Assembly (NCBI GenBank): GCA_036381495.1
Contig: DASVCS010000037.1
Coordinates: forward strand, 1-23,586
Origin: DASVCS01 sp036381495
GTDB taxonomy: Bacteria > Gemmatimonadota > Gemmatimonadetes > Longimicrobiales > RSA9
Reading direction: 5' to 3'
DNA length: 23,586 nucleotides
The position numbers and the translations under genes are program-made. Shown here piece after piece: positions 16,814-23,586 of this stretch. Numbering within the stretch: position 1 is the stretch's first letter; each line of letters starts with the position of its first letter. The notes beneath the pieces are model-generated. The model made no database searches and had not been told where the DNA came from. It saw only the letters and a program-made list of their open reading frames with translations.

Positions 16814-18388
16814 CTACGCCTGTCCGGGGTCGCGGGTCCAGATGATGATCATGCCGCAGTCCGTGATGCCGAACTGGAGCGGCGCCGTGGGACCGAGGTG
16901 GATCTCGAGCCCCTCGATCCATTCGGGCTGCAAGGTATTGACATCGAAGGCCGGGACCATGATGCCGTCGATGACGTAATCGAGGCGGCAGTTGCCGCGG
17001 CCGAGCGCGACGTATTGTGTCAGGCCGCCGAGGGGCACGGGGGCGATGGTGATGCCGGGGAAGCGGCGGAGCACGTCGGTGACGACCAGCGGGTGCATCT
17101 CGGTGATTTCGGCGCGTGTGGCGAAGCGGCCGAGGCCCAACTCGCGGCGGCGGTAGAAGCCGGCGTTTTCGAGCCACTCGGACTGGACGGTGACGGTGAT
17201 GGGTTCGAGGGCGATGGCCTGTTTGGCGAGCCGGACGTCGATGCGGAGCGACGCATCGGGCGGGATCACGATCGAGTCGGTGGTGGTCCCGTAGGCGATG
17301 TGGCGGACCTCGAAGAGGTACGTGCCGGGCGGCACGTCGTCGAAGTGGAAGCGGCCGTGGGCATCGGTGATGCCGCCGACGCGGAGGCCGTGGAGGCTGA
17401 CCGCGGCGGCAGCGATGGGTTCCGACGTCTCGTGGTCGACGACCTGCCCGACGATGTGTGCGGGAGTGCGGTCGAGGATTTCGAGGTCGAATGCGACGAG
17501 CGGGTCGGTCCCGATGTGGAACCAGGCTTCGTCGGTGAGGCCGCCGACCGAGACGACGGCGCGGACGGATGCCTTCATGGGGATCCCGCAGGCGCGGTAG
17601 CGGCCGGCGGCATCGGTTTGCACGGTGACCTCGCCGGGCGGCGTGGAGGGGGCCGCCCACTGGAAGTGGACGCCGGCCTCGGAGAGGCGGATGCCCGAGC
17701 GTGCATCGCGCACGAAGCCGATGACGACGGCGCGTCCCTGCTCCGCGTCGGCGCCGCACGCGTCGGTGTAGATGGTGCGCGTCGAGGGGGTGGCGAGCGC
17801 GATCTCGGGGGTGTCCTGCCCGCGGACCGTGGCGGTGCGGGTGATGGGTCGGAGGCCGAGCGAGTCGAGGCGCGGGTGCTGGAACCAGAGGGTCCGGGTC
17901 CCCGGCGGGACATTCGACAGGACGAACCGTCCGGCCGCATCGGTCAGGGCTGCGCGATCGGTCCCGGCCACGACGACCATGGCGTTCGCCAACGGCGCGC
18001 CACGCGTGCTGTCGCGGACCGTGCCGGCGAGCGAGATGCCGACGCCGGGCGGTGCGACGACGAGCCGGCGCTCGACCGGGGCGGCGGCACGTAGCGCGAG
18101 CGGCGCCGAGAACGCGAGGAGGTCGTCATCCGCCTCGGCCTGGAGGTAGTAGTCCCCGACCGTCGGCGCCTGGATCGCGAAGTGGCCGGCCGCGTCGGTG
18201 ACTGCGCGCGCCTGCTCCCGGCCGGCCGGATCCATCAGGCGCACGGTCGCGCCGGCAATGCCGGTGTTCGTGCCTCCATCGATCAGTTCTCCCCGCACGC
18301 TCTGCGCGGCGGCGGGGGCGGCGGCGAGGAACAGGGCGACCGCGAGGAGCGCGCTCAGGCGCCGGGGCGAGGACATGGCGGCGGGCAT
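16814..18388 (-). CDS. Secreted protein with four carboxypeptidase-regulatory-like domains and a barrel-less TonB plug
   Basis: A 524-residue exported protein. The start at 18388 is set by AGGAGG five bases upstream and a signal peptide ending AAAPAAAQS (about 1-29). Four carboxypeptidase-regulatory-like beta-sandwiches follow at about 31-85, 118-180, 222-285 and 312-390; most show the T-D-A-x-G-R/H-F/Y turn (TDAAGHF, TDAAGRF, TDAAGRY, TDAHGRF). Residues 395-520 look like the plug of a TonB-dependent receptor (EPITVTVQSEW, TDVLRRFPGI, YVIDGIMV, IEGLEIHLGP, CGMIIIWTR), but the protein ends there without a barrel. Two cysteines (467 and 511) may pair. Proteins of this layout are, to my knowledge, frequent in Gemmatimonadota and uncharacterised. 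Without a barrel it cannot be a transporter; a periplasmic or surface accessory role is a guess. Confidence 0.82.
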   Translation of the reverse strand: MPAAMSSPRRLSALLAVALFLAAAPAAAQSVRGELIDGGTNTGIAGATVRLMDPAGREQARAVTDAAGHFAIQAPTVGDYYLQAEADDDLLAFSAPLALRAAAPVERRLVVAPPGVGISLAGTVRDSTRGAPLANAMVVVAGTDRAALTDAAGRFVLSNVPPGTRTLWFQHPRLDSLGLRPITRTATVRGQDTPEIALATPSTRTIYTDACGADAEQGRAVVIGFVRDARSGIRLSEAGVHFQWAAPSTPPGEVTVQTDAAGRYRACGIPMKASVRAVVSVGGLTDEAWFHIGTDPLVAFDLEILDRTPAHIVGQVVDHETSEPIAAAAVSLHGLRVGGITDAHGRFHFDDVPPGTYLFEVRHIAYGTTTDSIVIPPDASLRIDVRLAKQAIALEPITVTVQSEWLENAGFYRRRELGLGRFATRAEITEMHPLVVTDVLRRFPGITIAPVPLGGLTQYVALGRGNCRLDYVIDGIMVPAFDVNTLQPEWIEGLEIHLGPTAPLQFGITDCGMIIIWTRDPGQA

Positions 18389-18633
18389 CGGTGCCTCCTG
18401 GAATCGGCATCCGCGAGTCGGGACCACCCGGCCGGTGAGCGGGGCTACCGCCGCGGTACGCGGACGGGAGCGGCGGCGCGGGCGCGTTGCCACACGCTCG
18501 CGCGGGCTCGCCCGCCGCTCCGTCGGACCGCAGCTCGGGCCGCGGCGCCGGCGGAGCGCCGCCGGATCACGGGTGTATCCCATCGAGCACGACCACACTA
18601 CACTACATCATCCGATCGCAGGAGAACAGGGCC

Positions 18634-19773
18634 ATGTCGGCCGATGTGCCTCCCACGCCTGCCGCCGGCGCGCCGGACGACGGCGAAATCGCCGCGGTCC
18701 GCGAACGGCTCCTCGCCTTCTACGACGCGCGCCGACGCGACCTGCCGTGGCGCGCCGACACGGACCCGTACCGCGTGTGGGTCTCCGAAGTCATGCTCCA
18801 GCAGACCCGGGTCGATGCCGCGATCCCGTACTACGAACGCTGGATGCAGCGCTTCCCCACGCTCACGGCGCTCGCCGATGCGGACATCGACGAGGTGCTC
18901 CGGCACTGGCAGGGACTCGGCTACTACGCCCGCGCCCGCAACCTGCACCGCGCCGCGCGCGTGCTCCGCGAACGCCATCACGGCCGGATCCCGGCCGATC
19001 CGGATGCGTTGCGCCGGCTGCCCGGCATCGGTGACTACACGGCCGGCGCGATCGCGAGCATCGCGTTCGGCATCCCGGCGGCGGCGGTGGACGGCAACGT
19101 CCGGCGCGTCCTCTGCCGGCTCTACGACCTGCCCGATCCCACACCCGCCGAGCTCCGCCGCCGCGCCGCGGCACTCGTCCCCGACGAGCGCCCCGGCGAC
19201 TTCAACCAGGCGCTCATGGAGTTGGGCGCCACGCTCTGCACGCCGCGGACACCGCGCTGCGACGACTGCCCCGTCGCGACGTGGTGCCGCGCTCGCGCGC
19301 GCGGGACCACCCACCAGCGGCCGGCCACCGGACCCGCACGAACCGTTCCGGAACACGACGTCGGTACCGCGGTCGTCCGCACGCCCGCCGGCCGACTCCT
19401 GCTCCGCCGCCGCCCCGAAGAGGGGATGCTCGGCGGATTGTGGGAGTTCCCCGGCGCCGAGCCGCGAGACGGCGAAACCCCCGCCGCCGCCGCAGCCCGC
19501 GCCGCCCGGAGCTGCGCCGTCCGCGACCCGATCCCGGACGGCGCACTCGGCTCGATCACCCACACCTTCACACACCGGCGGATCACCTACCACGCCTACC
19601 GGTTCCGTGTCGACGCCGAGCCCGCGGCAATGGTGGAGTCCCGGCGCCGCGCGCGCCCGCGAGGGACCCCGGCCGGCGAGGACGACGCGGTCGCGTGGGT
19701 CGAGCTCGCCGGGCTCGACGCGTACGCGCTGCCCGCGGCGCAACGCGGGATCGTGGGGATGTTGGAGGGCTAG
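18634..19773 (+). CDS. mutY: A/G-specific adenine DNA glycosylase MutY
   Basis: A 379-residue base-excision-repair enzyme that removes adenine mispaired with 8-oxoguanine. The start at 18634 has GGAG nine bases upstream; the upstream extension of the frame carries no conserved sequence. Visible landmarks: catalytic Glu52 in VSEVMLQQTRV; helix-hairpin-helix LPGIGDYTA (129-137); catalytic Asp153 in AAVDGNVRRVL; iron-sulphur cysteines 202, 209, 212 and 218 with the spacing C-x6-C-x2-C-x5-C; then a Nudix-like 8-oxoG-recognition domain, about 240-375 (LLRRRPEEGMLGGLWEFPG). Length is normal for the family. The last codons (Gly and the TAG stop) lie inside the first GGGCTA unit of repeat copy B. It is divergent from the CPD/plug gene; the 245-nt region between them holds GC-rich palindromes but no clear promoter. 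Confidence 0.96.
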   Translation: MSADVPPTPAAGAPDDGEIAAVRERLLAFYDARRRDLPWRADTDPYRVWVSEVMLQQTRVDAAIPYYERWMQRFPTLTALADADIDEVLRHWQGLGYYARARNLHRAARVLRERHHGRIPADPDALRRLPGIGDYTAGAIASIAFGIPAAAVDGNVRRVLCRLYDLPDPTPAELRRRAAALVPDERPGDFNQALMELGATLCTPRTPRCDDCPVATWCRARARGTTHQRPATGPARTVPEHDVGTAVVRTPAGRLLLRRRPEEGMLGGLWEFPGAEPRDGETPAAAAARAARSCAVRDPIPDGALGSITHTFTHRRITYHAYRFRVDAEPAAMVESRRRARPRGTPAGEDDAVAWVELAGLDAYALPAAQRGIVGMLEG

Positions 19774-19983
19774 GGCTGGGGCTAGGGGGTTCCCGGGAGA
19801 GGGTGCGGTGGAGGGGGGGACGGCCCTGCATGGCCGGGAACGGCCGGGAGCGGGAGCGGGAGCGGGAACGTTTACGTTTACGTTTACGTTTGCGTTTGCG
19901 GGGGCGGCGTCGGAGTCGGGATCGGAGGGCGGAGCCGCGGCGGCCGCGACGCGCTCGCGCACGCGCTCGCGCACGGTCTAGCC
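19767..19983. repeat. Mosaic hexamer repeat, copy B, between two convergent stop codons
   Basis: Starts GGGCTA-GGGCTG-GGGCTA (19767-19784). GGGAGC occurs three times at 19846-19863. TTTACG three times and TTTGCG twice fill 19871-19900. A 12-mer, GCGCTCGCGCAC, occurs twice (19951-19974), and the repeat ends GTCTAGCCC (19977 onwards). Compared with the reverse strand of copy A, the blocks 19792-19816, 19836-19856 and 19859-19882 match 24 of 25, 21 of 21 and 24 of 24 bases. The TAG stops of mutY and of the opposing HTH gene both lie in the terminal GGGCTAG/CTAGCCC ends. Apparent ORFs through it (poly RKRS) are artefacts. Confidence 0.85.
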
Positions 19984-20367
19984 CTGCTCCGCGGTCCTCC
20001 GCAGCTCGGCGAGCCACGGGGGCGGCGTGCGGCCGGCTTCGCGGTGCGCGGCTTCGAGGACGTCGAGCATCTGGTTCAGTGCGCGGCGGCGCTCTTCGGG
20101 TGGGAGGCCGTGGCCCAGGATGCGCAGCGCGGCCGATGCGGAACCGGGGCCGAGATCGTCGCCGTAGCGCGCCGCCTCGCGGACGTACCAGCGCTCGAGC
20201 TTCCGCCGCGTCGCCGAATAGGGCGTCGCGCCGCTCAGAAACTTCCGCAATCCCGTCGGGCTCATCCCGACATCCCGTGCGACCTGACGGAGCGACCGCG
20301 CCTCCACGCCTCCCGCCACCGCCTCGCGCAGCCGATCCAGGGGCAATGCTCCCTTATTCGCGGGCAT
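19978..20367 (-). CDS. Small helix-turn-helix protein, putative DNA-binding regulator
   Basis: A 129-residue, all-helical cytoplasmic protein starting MPANKGALPLDRL at 20367. A helix-turn-helix of the Cro/XRE kind is suggested at about residues 24-47: SLRQVARDVGMSPTGLRKFL, followed by SGATPYSATRRKLERWY. The remaining 75 residues are helical (ALNQMLDVLEAAHREAG) and may serve in dimerisation. The ribosome site upstream is weak (GGGCGAG). Its stop codon lies within the end of repeat copy B. It is divergent from the response regulator, with a direct repeat in the shared 173-nt intergenic region where it might bind. The exact family is not recognised; a chromosomal regulator is more likely than a phage protein because no other phage genes are near. 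Confidence 0.7.
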   Translation of the reverse strand: MPANKGALPLDRLREAVAGGVEARSLRQVARDVGMSPTGLRKFLSGATPYSATRRKLERWYVREAARYGDDLGPGSASAALRILGHGLPPEERRRALNQMLDVLEAAHREAGRTPPPWLAELRRTAEQG

Positions 20368-20400
20368 TGACTCGCCCGCGCAGTCGGCCTATCTTGGCCT

Positions 20401-20416
20401 GTCCACTCCGTCCACT
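20401..20416. promoter_or_regulatory. Direct repeat in the HTH/response-regulator intergenic region, possible operator
   Basis: GTCCACT occurs at 20401-20407 and again at 20410-20416, a 9-nt period close to one helical turn. It lies between the two divergent genes, 33 to 49 nt upstream of the HTH start and just before the candidate plus-strand promoter, where a repressor would act on both. Binding by the adjacent HTH protein is inference. Confidence 0.3.
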
Positions 20417-20444
20417 TTCCTCGGGGTTACACGCAAAAGATTAT
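20416..20444 (+). promoter_or_regulatory. Candidate promoter of the response regulator
   Basis: TTTCCT (20416-20421) and GATTAT (20439-20444) are separated by 17 nt; the -10 matches four of six consensus bases and the -35 three of six. The stretch around ACGCAAAAGATTATGG is the only AT-rich part of the intergenic region. Overlap of the -35 with the GTCCACT repeat would allow repression. Confidence 0.35.
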
Positions 20445-20480
20445 GGCGGCGGGTGCCGGTAGGCAAGCGGTGATGCGGGG

Positions 20481-20519
20481 CGGGGCCGTTGCGCCGCCCG
20501 CACCGGGCGGCCGGCCCCG
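20481..20519 (+). promoter_or_regulatory. Strong hairpin in the response-regulator leader
   Basis: The inner stem GCCGCCCG/CGGGCGGC (20493-20500/20504-20511) has a 3-nt loop, and the outer stem CGGGGCC/GGCCCCG is at 20481-20487/20513-20519. It ends about 9 nt before the GGGAGG ribosome site (20528-20533). It could act as an attenuator or translational control element, or protect the mRNA end. Confidence 0.4.
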
Positions 20520-20540
20520 CGGCGCGCGGGAGGACGGCAT

Positions 20541-20951
20541 ATGGCGTGGCGCATCCTGCTCGTCGATGACGATGCCGATATCCGCGGTGCGGTGAGCACG
20601 CACCTGCGGCAACGCGGGGCGGTGGTCGCCGAGGCGGACACCGCGCGACCGGCACTCGCCTGCCTCGAAGCCGACCGCTTCGACCTGCTGATCACCGATG
20701 TCCGCATGCCCGGACCCTCCGGACTCTGGCTCCTCTCCCAGGTCCGCCGCCGCTGGGCGCGGCTCCCCGTCATCCTCATCACCGGCTGGGTCCCGGACAG
20801 CAACGAGCTCGAGATCTACCGCACGGCGGACGCCGTCCTGTTGAAGCCGTTCCGGCTCTTCGAGCTGACCCGGCGCATCGAACGGATCCTGGGCCGCGGG
20901 GATGAGACGGGGCCGGACGCGAACGGCGCGCCGTCTACGACCCCCGCTTGA
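20541..20951 (+). CDS. Single-domain response regulator (CheY-like receiver)
   Basis: A 136-residue protein consisting of one receiver domain and a short disordered tail. The start at 20541 has GGGAGG seven bases upstream. All phosphorylation landmarks are present: acidic triad Asp9-Asp10-Asp11 (LLVDDDADI), phospho-acceptor Asp53 (ITDVRMPG), Thr81 (LITGW) and Lys102 (LLKPF). With no output domain it would act by protein contact in a phosphorelay or on another effector; no histidine kinase is in the window. The last 17 bases overlap the end of the opposing tricorn-like protease gene (20935-20951), so the two genes are convergent and overlapping, and read-through from either could silence the other. 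Divergent from the HTH gene. Confidence 0.92.
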   Translation: MAWRILLVDDDADIRGAVSTHLRQRGAVVAEADTARPALACLEADRFDLLITDVRMPGPSGLWLLSQVRRRWARLPVILITGWVPDSNELEIYRTADAVLLKPFRLFELTRRIERILGRGDETGPDANGAPSTTPA

Positions 20952-23586
20952 CCGGGTACGGCGGCGCCGCGGGCACGGTCACCGGGTTCTCGCGCAGCGC
21001 CTCGAGCAGGTGCCGGACGGCGGCCTCGAGTTGCGCGTCCGCCCCCGTGAACGTGGCGTGCGGCAGGTTGTCGACCACGATGTCGGGATCCACGCCGTGC
21101 CCCTCGATCAGCCACTCGCCCTCGGGACCGTAGACGCCGAACTCGGCCGCCGTCGCGATGCCGCGGTCCACCAGGATGTTGGATGAGGTGAGCCAGATCT
21201 CGCCGCCCCAGGTGCGAGTGCCGAGCACCTTCCCCAGCCCGAGCCGCCGGAACCCTTCCGCGAACGCCTCTCCGTCGGACGCCGTGAACGCATCCGTCAG
21301 GACGATCATCGGACCGCGGAACGCGTACTGCATGTTCCAGTACGGCTTGCCCACACGCGGCTGCCAGTACATCCAGGCGCGGCGCATCAGCTTCTCGAGG
21401 ATCCAACTGTCGATGTTGCCGCCGCGGTTGTGCCGCACGTCGATGATCAGCGCCTCGCGGTTGAAGACCGGGTAGAACCCGCGCGCCCACTCGGCGATGT
21501 TGCCGCTCCCCATGGCGCGCAGGTGGACGTAGCCGATGCGGCCGTCGCTCAGACTGTCCACCGCCAGGCGACGCGTGTACTCCCACTCGTCGTAGCGGAG
21601 GTCGGCCTCCTCGCCCGGCGTGATCGGGACCACGACGACGTCGCGCTCCGCGCCGCCATCCGCCGACCGCACGCGCAGCAGCACCTGCTCGCCCGCGCGG
21701 TCGCGCAGCAGCGCGCCGATGTCCGGCGCGGAGAGCGTGGCGACGCCGTTGACCGCCAGGATGACGTCGCCGTCGCGGACCTCGACGCCCGGCCGGGCCA
21801 GCGGCGAGCGCTCGGACGGCAGGTCCGGGTCGCTTCGGTAGACGTGGACGACGCGGTAGCCGCCGCCCGCCTCGTCGCGCTCGAGCACGGCGCCGAGCGA
21901 GGCCGGGGTCACGTCGTCGTCGCCTTCCCGCATGTCGCCGCCACGCACGAAGATGTGCAGTGCGGACAGTTCGGCGACCATCTGCGCGAGCACGTCGGAC
22001 AACTCGGCACGGTCGGTGACGCGCTCGGCGAGCGGGCGGTACTTCTCGCGGATCGCGGGCCAGTCGAGGCCGTGCATCCCGGGGTCGTAGAAGTAGTCGC
22101 GTTCGAGGCGCCACGCCTCCGTGAACATCTGGCGCCACTCCTCGCGCGGGTCCAGACGCAGCTTCCACGACGAGAGGTCGACGCGGTGCGCCGCAAGATC
22201 GCCCGGCGCCTTCGCGCCCGCATCCACCACGTACAGCGCATCGCCCTTGCGCACCAGCAGCTTCTTTCCATCCGCCGACAGCTCGTAGCCGCGAACGTCC
22301 TCGATGAACGTCGCGGGCTTCGGGTCGTCGTTCGTGATCTCGAGCACCGTGAGCGTGCGCTCGCGCTCGGGCCCGGTCTCCGTCGAGAGCCAGTACAGGC
22401 GCTTGCCGTCCGTGGTCAGCGACGCGTAGTTGCCGGGCGGGATCGGGACCTCCAGGAGACGTTCCTGGAGGCCGTCGAGGTCGATCGTGACAGGGCTAGG
22501 GCTGGGGCTGGGGCTGGGGCTGGGGTGGTCGCCCCTAAGTCCGCCGCTGTGCGCGGGCGCGACGGGTGTGCGTGCGCTTCCGCGCCGCCCTCCCATCCCC
22601 AGCCCCAGCCCCATCCTCATCCCGGTCGCGCTCCCCTCCTGGGCGTCTTCATCCCGCGACGCCAGCTCGTCGTCGGGGCGGAAGGGCGAGCGTAGGCCTT
22701 TGCGGAGCGCGACTTCGTAGATCTTCGTCTGGCGGTCGAAGAACGGCTCCGGCTGGCGCGGGCCCCAGGGGCTGCCGACGAGCGACTCGAAGTGGCGGTC
22801 CGAGAGGAAGTAGATCCAGTCGCCATCGGGGCTCCACGCGGGCGCGTAGCTGTCGTATCGGTCGCTGGTCAGCGCGGTCTTCGTTCCCGATTCGACATCG
22901 TAGAGCTGGATTTGTCGAAACGAGCTGGGCGCAATTTCGGTAAAGGCGAGCCAGCGGGAGTCGGGCGACCAGGCGAGGTCGTCGAAACCGCCCTCCTGCG
23001 ACGTGGCGATCCGCCGCTGCTCGCCCGTCTCGACGTCGTACAGCCAGAGTTGCTGGTTCTTGTCGTGGTGTGCGATCCAGTGGCCGTCGGGCGAGGGGAT
23101 GGCCTCCCAGCGGAGGATGGTGCCATCGTCGGTGAGCTGGGTCGGTGTGCCGACGCCGTTGGCGGGCAGGCGCCACAGCTCGATCTCGCCGCTCTCGTCG
23201 GAGAGGACGACGAGCGAGCGGCCGTCGGGGAGGAATCGTGCGGCGCGGTAGCGGACGCCGGGGTTGCGCGATGCCTGTGCGATGCGGCCGTCGCCCGCGG
23301 GCGCGACGAAGACCTGGCCGCGCGCGGTGAGGACGACGCGGTCGCCGGTGGGGGAGAGGTGGGCGGCGGTGACCCAGTCCATGGGCGCTTCGACCCAGCG
23401 TTCGCGCAGGTGGTCGAAGTCGGAGGCCAGGCGGATCGGGACGAGCCGGTCCTCGCCCGTGCGCAGGTCGAGGAGCCGCAGGTCGGCGCCGTGCTGGTAG
23501 ACGATGCGGCCGTCATCGAGTGCGGGCGAGCGGACCTCGTAGTCGGTGTGGAAGGTGTGCTGGCGCAGGTCGCCGCCGTCGGGGTC
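20935..23586 (-). CDS. Tricorn-type S41 peptidase with beta-propeller, PDZ and protease domains (5' end outside window)
   Basis: The frame is open to the right edge (first visible residues DPDGGDLRQHTFHTDYEVR), so the start is missing; 883 residues are present. Order: WD/PD40 propeller blades (PDGRSLVVLSD, SPDGHWIAHHD, SPDSRWLAFTE, SPDGDWIYFLSD); a low-complexity linker encoded by repeat copy C (22622-22493); further blades; the tricorn C1 helical domain from about 22140 (EEWRQMFTEAWRLERDYF); a PDZ domain, about 21900-21690; and the S41 core. Likely catalytic residues are His in ELSALHIFVRGGD (codon 21957-21955), Ser in TASDGEAF (21279-21277) and Glu in IEGHGVDPD (21105-21103). Bacterial relatives degrade oligopeptides and are commonly exported; the signal sequence would lie outside the window. 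It overlaps the response regulator by 17 bp at the 3' end. Confidence 0.92.
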   Translation of the reverse strand, partial: DPDGGDLRQHTFHTDYEVRSPALDDGRIVYQHGADLRLLDLRTGEDRLVPIRLASDFDHLRERWVEAPMDWVTAAHLSPTGDRVVLTARGQVFVAPAGDGRIAQASRNPGVRYRAARFLPDGRSLVVLSDESGEIELWRLPANGVGTPTQLTDDGTILRWEAIPSPDGHWIAHHDKNQQLWLYDVETGEQRRIATSQEGGFDDLAWSPDSRWLAFTEIAPSSFRQIQLYDVESGTKTALTSDRYDSYAPAWSPDGDWIYFLSDRHFESLVGSPWGPRQPEPFFDRQTKIYEVALRKGLRSPFRPDDELASRDEDAQEGSATGMRMGLGLGMGGRRGSARTPVAPAHSGGLRGDHPSPSPSPSPSPVTIDLDGLQERLLEVPIPPGNYASLTTDGKRLYWLSTETGPERERTLTVLEITNDDPKPATFIEDVRGYELSADGKKLLVRKGDALYVVDAGAKAPGDLAAHRVDLSSWKLRLDPREEWRQMFTEAWRLERDYFYDPGMHGLDWPAIREKYRPLAERVTDRAELSDVLAQMVAELSALHIFVRGGDMREGDDDVTPASLGAVLERDEAGGGYRVVHVYRSDPDLPSERSPLARPGVEVRDGDVILAVNGVATLSAPDIGALLRDRAGEQVLLRVRSADGGAERDVVVVPITPGEEADLRYDEWEYTRRLAVDSLSDGRIGYVHLRAMGSGNIAEWARGFYPVFNREALIIDVRHNRGGNIDSWILEKLMRRAWMYWQPRVGKPYWNMQYAFRGPMIVLTDAFTASDGEAFAEGFRRLGLGKVLGTRTWGGEIWLTSSNILVDRGIATAAEFGVYGPEGEWLIEGHGVDPDIVVDNLPHATFTGADAQLEAAVRHLLEALRENPVTVPAAPPYPVKRGS
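22493..22622. repeat. Mosaic hexamer repeat, copy C, in frame inside the tricorn-like gene
   Basis: The left arm at 22493-22525 is GGGCTA then GGGCTG four times then GGG, followed by TGG, the same layout as the left arm of copy A. The middle contains TCGCCCC and a GTGTGCGTGCGC stretch. The right tract at 22593-22622 is five hexamers: CCATCC, CCAGCC twice, CCATCC, TCATCC. On the minus strand it encodes MRMGLGLGMGG, an Arg/Ala/Pro middle and HPSPSPSPSPSP, between the acidic linker after RPDDELASRDEDAQ and VTIDLDGL of the next blade. No stop codon or frameshift results. Confidence 0.8.

Noticed and set aside
19583..20017. Minus-strand frame encoding RKRKRKRSRSRS-type basic runs
   Set aside because: A product of the TTTACG and GGGAGC tracts of copy B, overlapping mutY; not a nuclear-type RS protein or a histone-like tail.

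Overview
The window is a high-GC bacterial chromosome segment, very probably from Gemmatimonadota or a close relative. That is an inference from the gene families: paired SusC/SusD proteins without carbohydrate enzymes, large secreted Asp-box (BNR/Vps10-like) proteins, carboxypeptidase-regulatory plus plug proteins without a barrel, and a bacterial tricorn-type protease. No RNA genes, insertion sequences, phage genes or CRISPR arrays were seen.

Layout, left to right. The end of a di-haem oxidoreductase-like gene (+, 2-193) converges through a hairpin on a susC-susD pair (-, 4842-349). The pair has its own near-consensus promoter at 5127-5155 and a structured leader of about 280 nt. An Asp-box protein (-, 8449-5276) ends in a near-perfect terminator. 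Divergent from it is a metallo-beta-lactamase-fold lipoprotein (+, 8649-9611). Then come a second Asp-box protein (-, 12574-9671) and, upstream of it on the same strand, a TonB-dependent receptor (-, 14763-12664).

After a 743-nt gene-free stretch filled mostly with repeats come a VWA/MIDAS protein (-, 16793-15507) and a four-domain CPD/plug protein (-, 18388-16814), probably one operon. mutY (+, 18634-19773) and a small HTH protein (-, 20367-19978) converge on a second repeat. A receiver-only response regulator (+, 20541-20951) overlaps the end of a tricorn-like S41 protease (-) that runs off the right edge.

Functionally the segment is dominated by the cell envelope: two TonB-dependent uptake systems, secreted beta-propellers, a probable extracytoplasmic metallohydrolase and a peptide-processing protease, with one DNA-repair gene and two small regulators between them.

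The most unusual content is a dispersed family of mosaic repeats built from hexanucleotide tracts (GGGCTA/GGGCTG, GTGCGC/GTGCGG, TTTACG, GGGAGC). Three copies are visible. One is a composite intergenic copy (15107-15480). One lies exactly between mutY and the HTH gene and supplies both stop codons (19767-19983). One sits in frame inside the tricorn-like protease (22493-22622). Three blocks of 21 to 25 nt are shared nearly identically, in the same order, by the first two copies, so this is common descent and not just low complexity.
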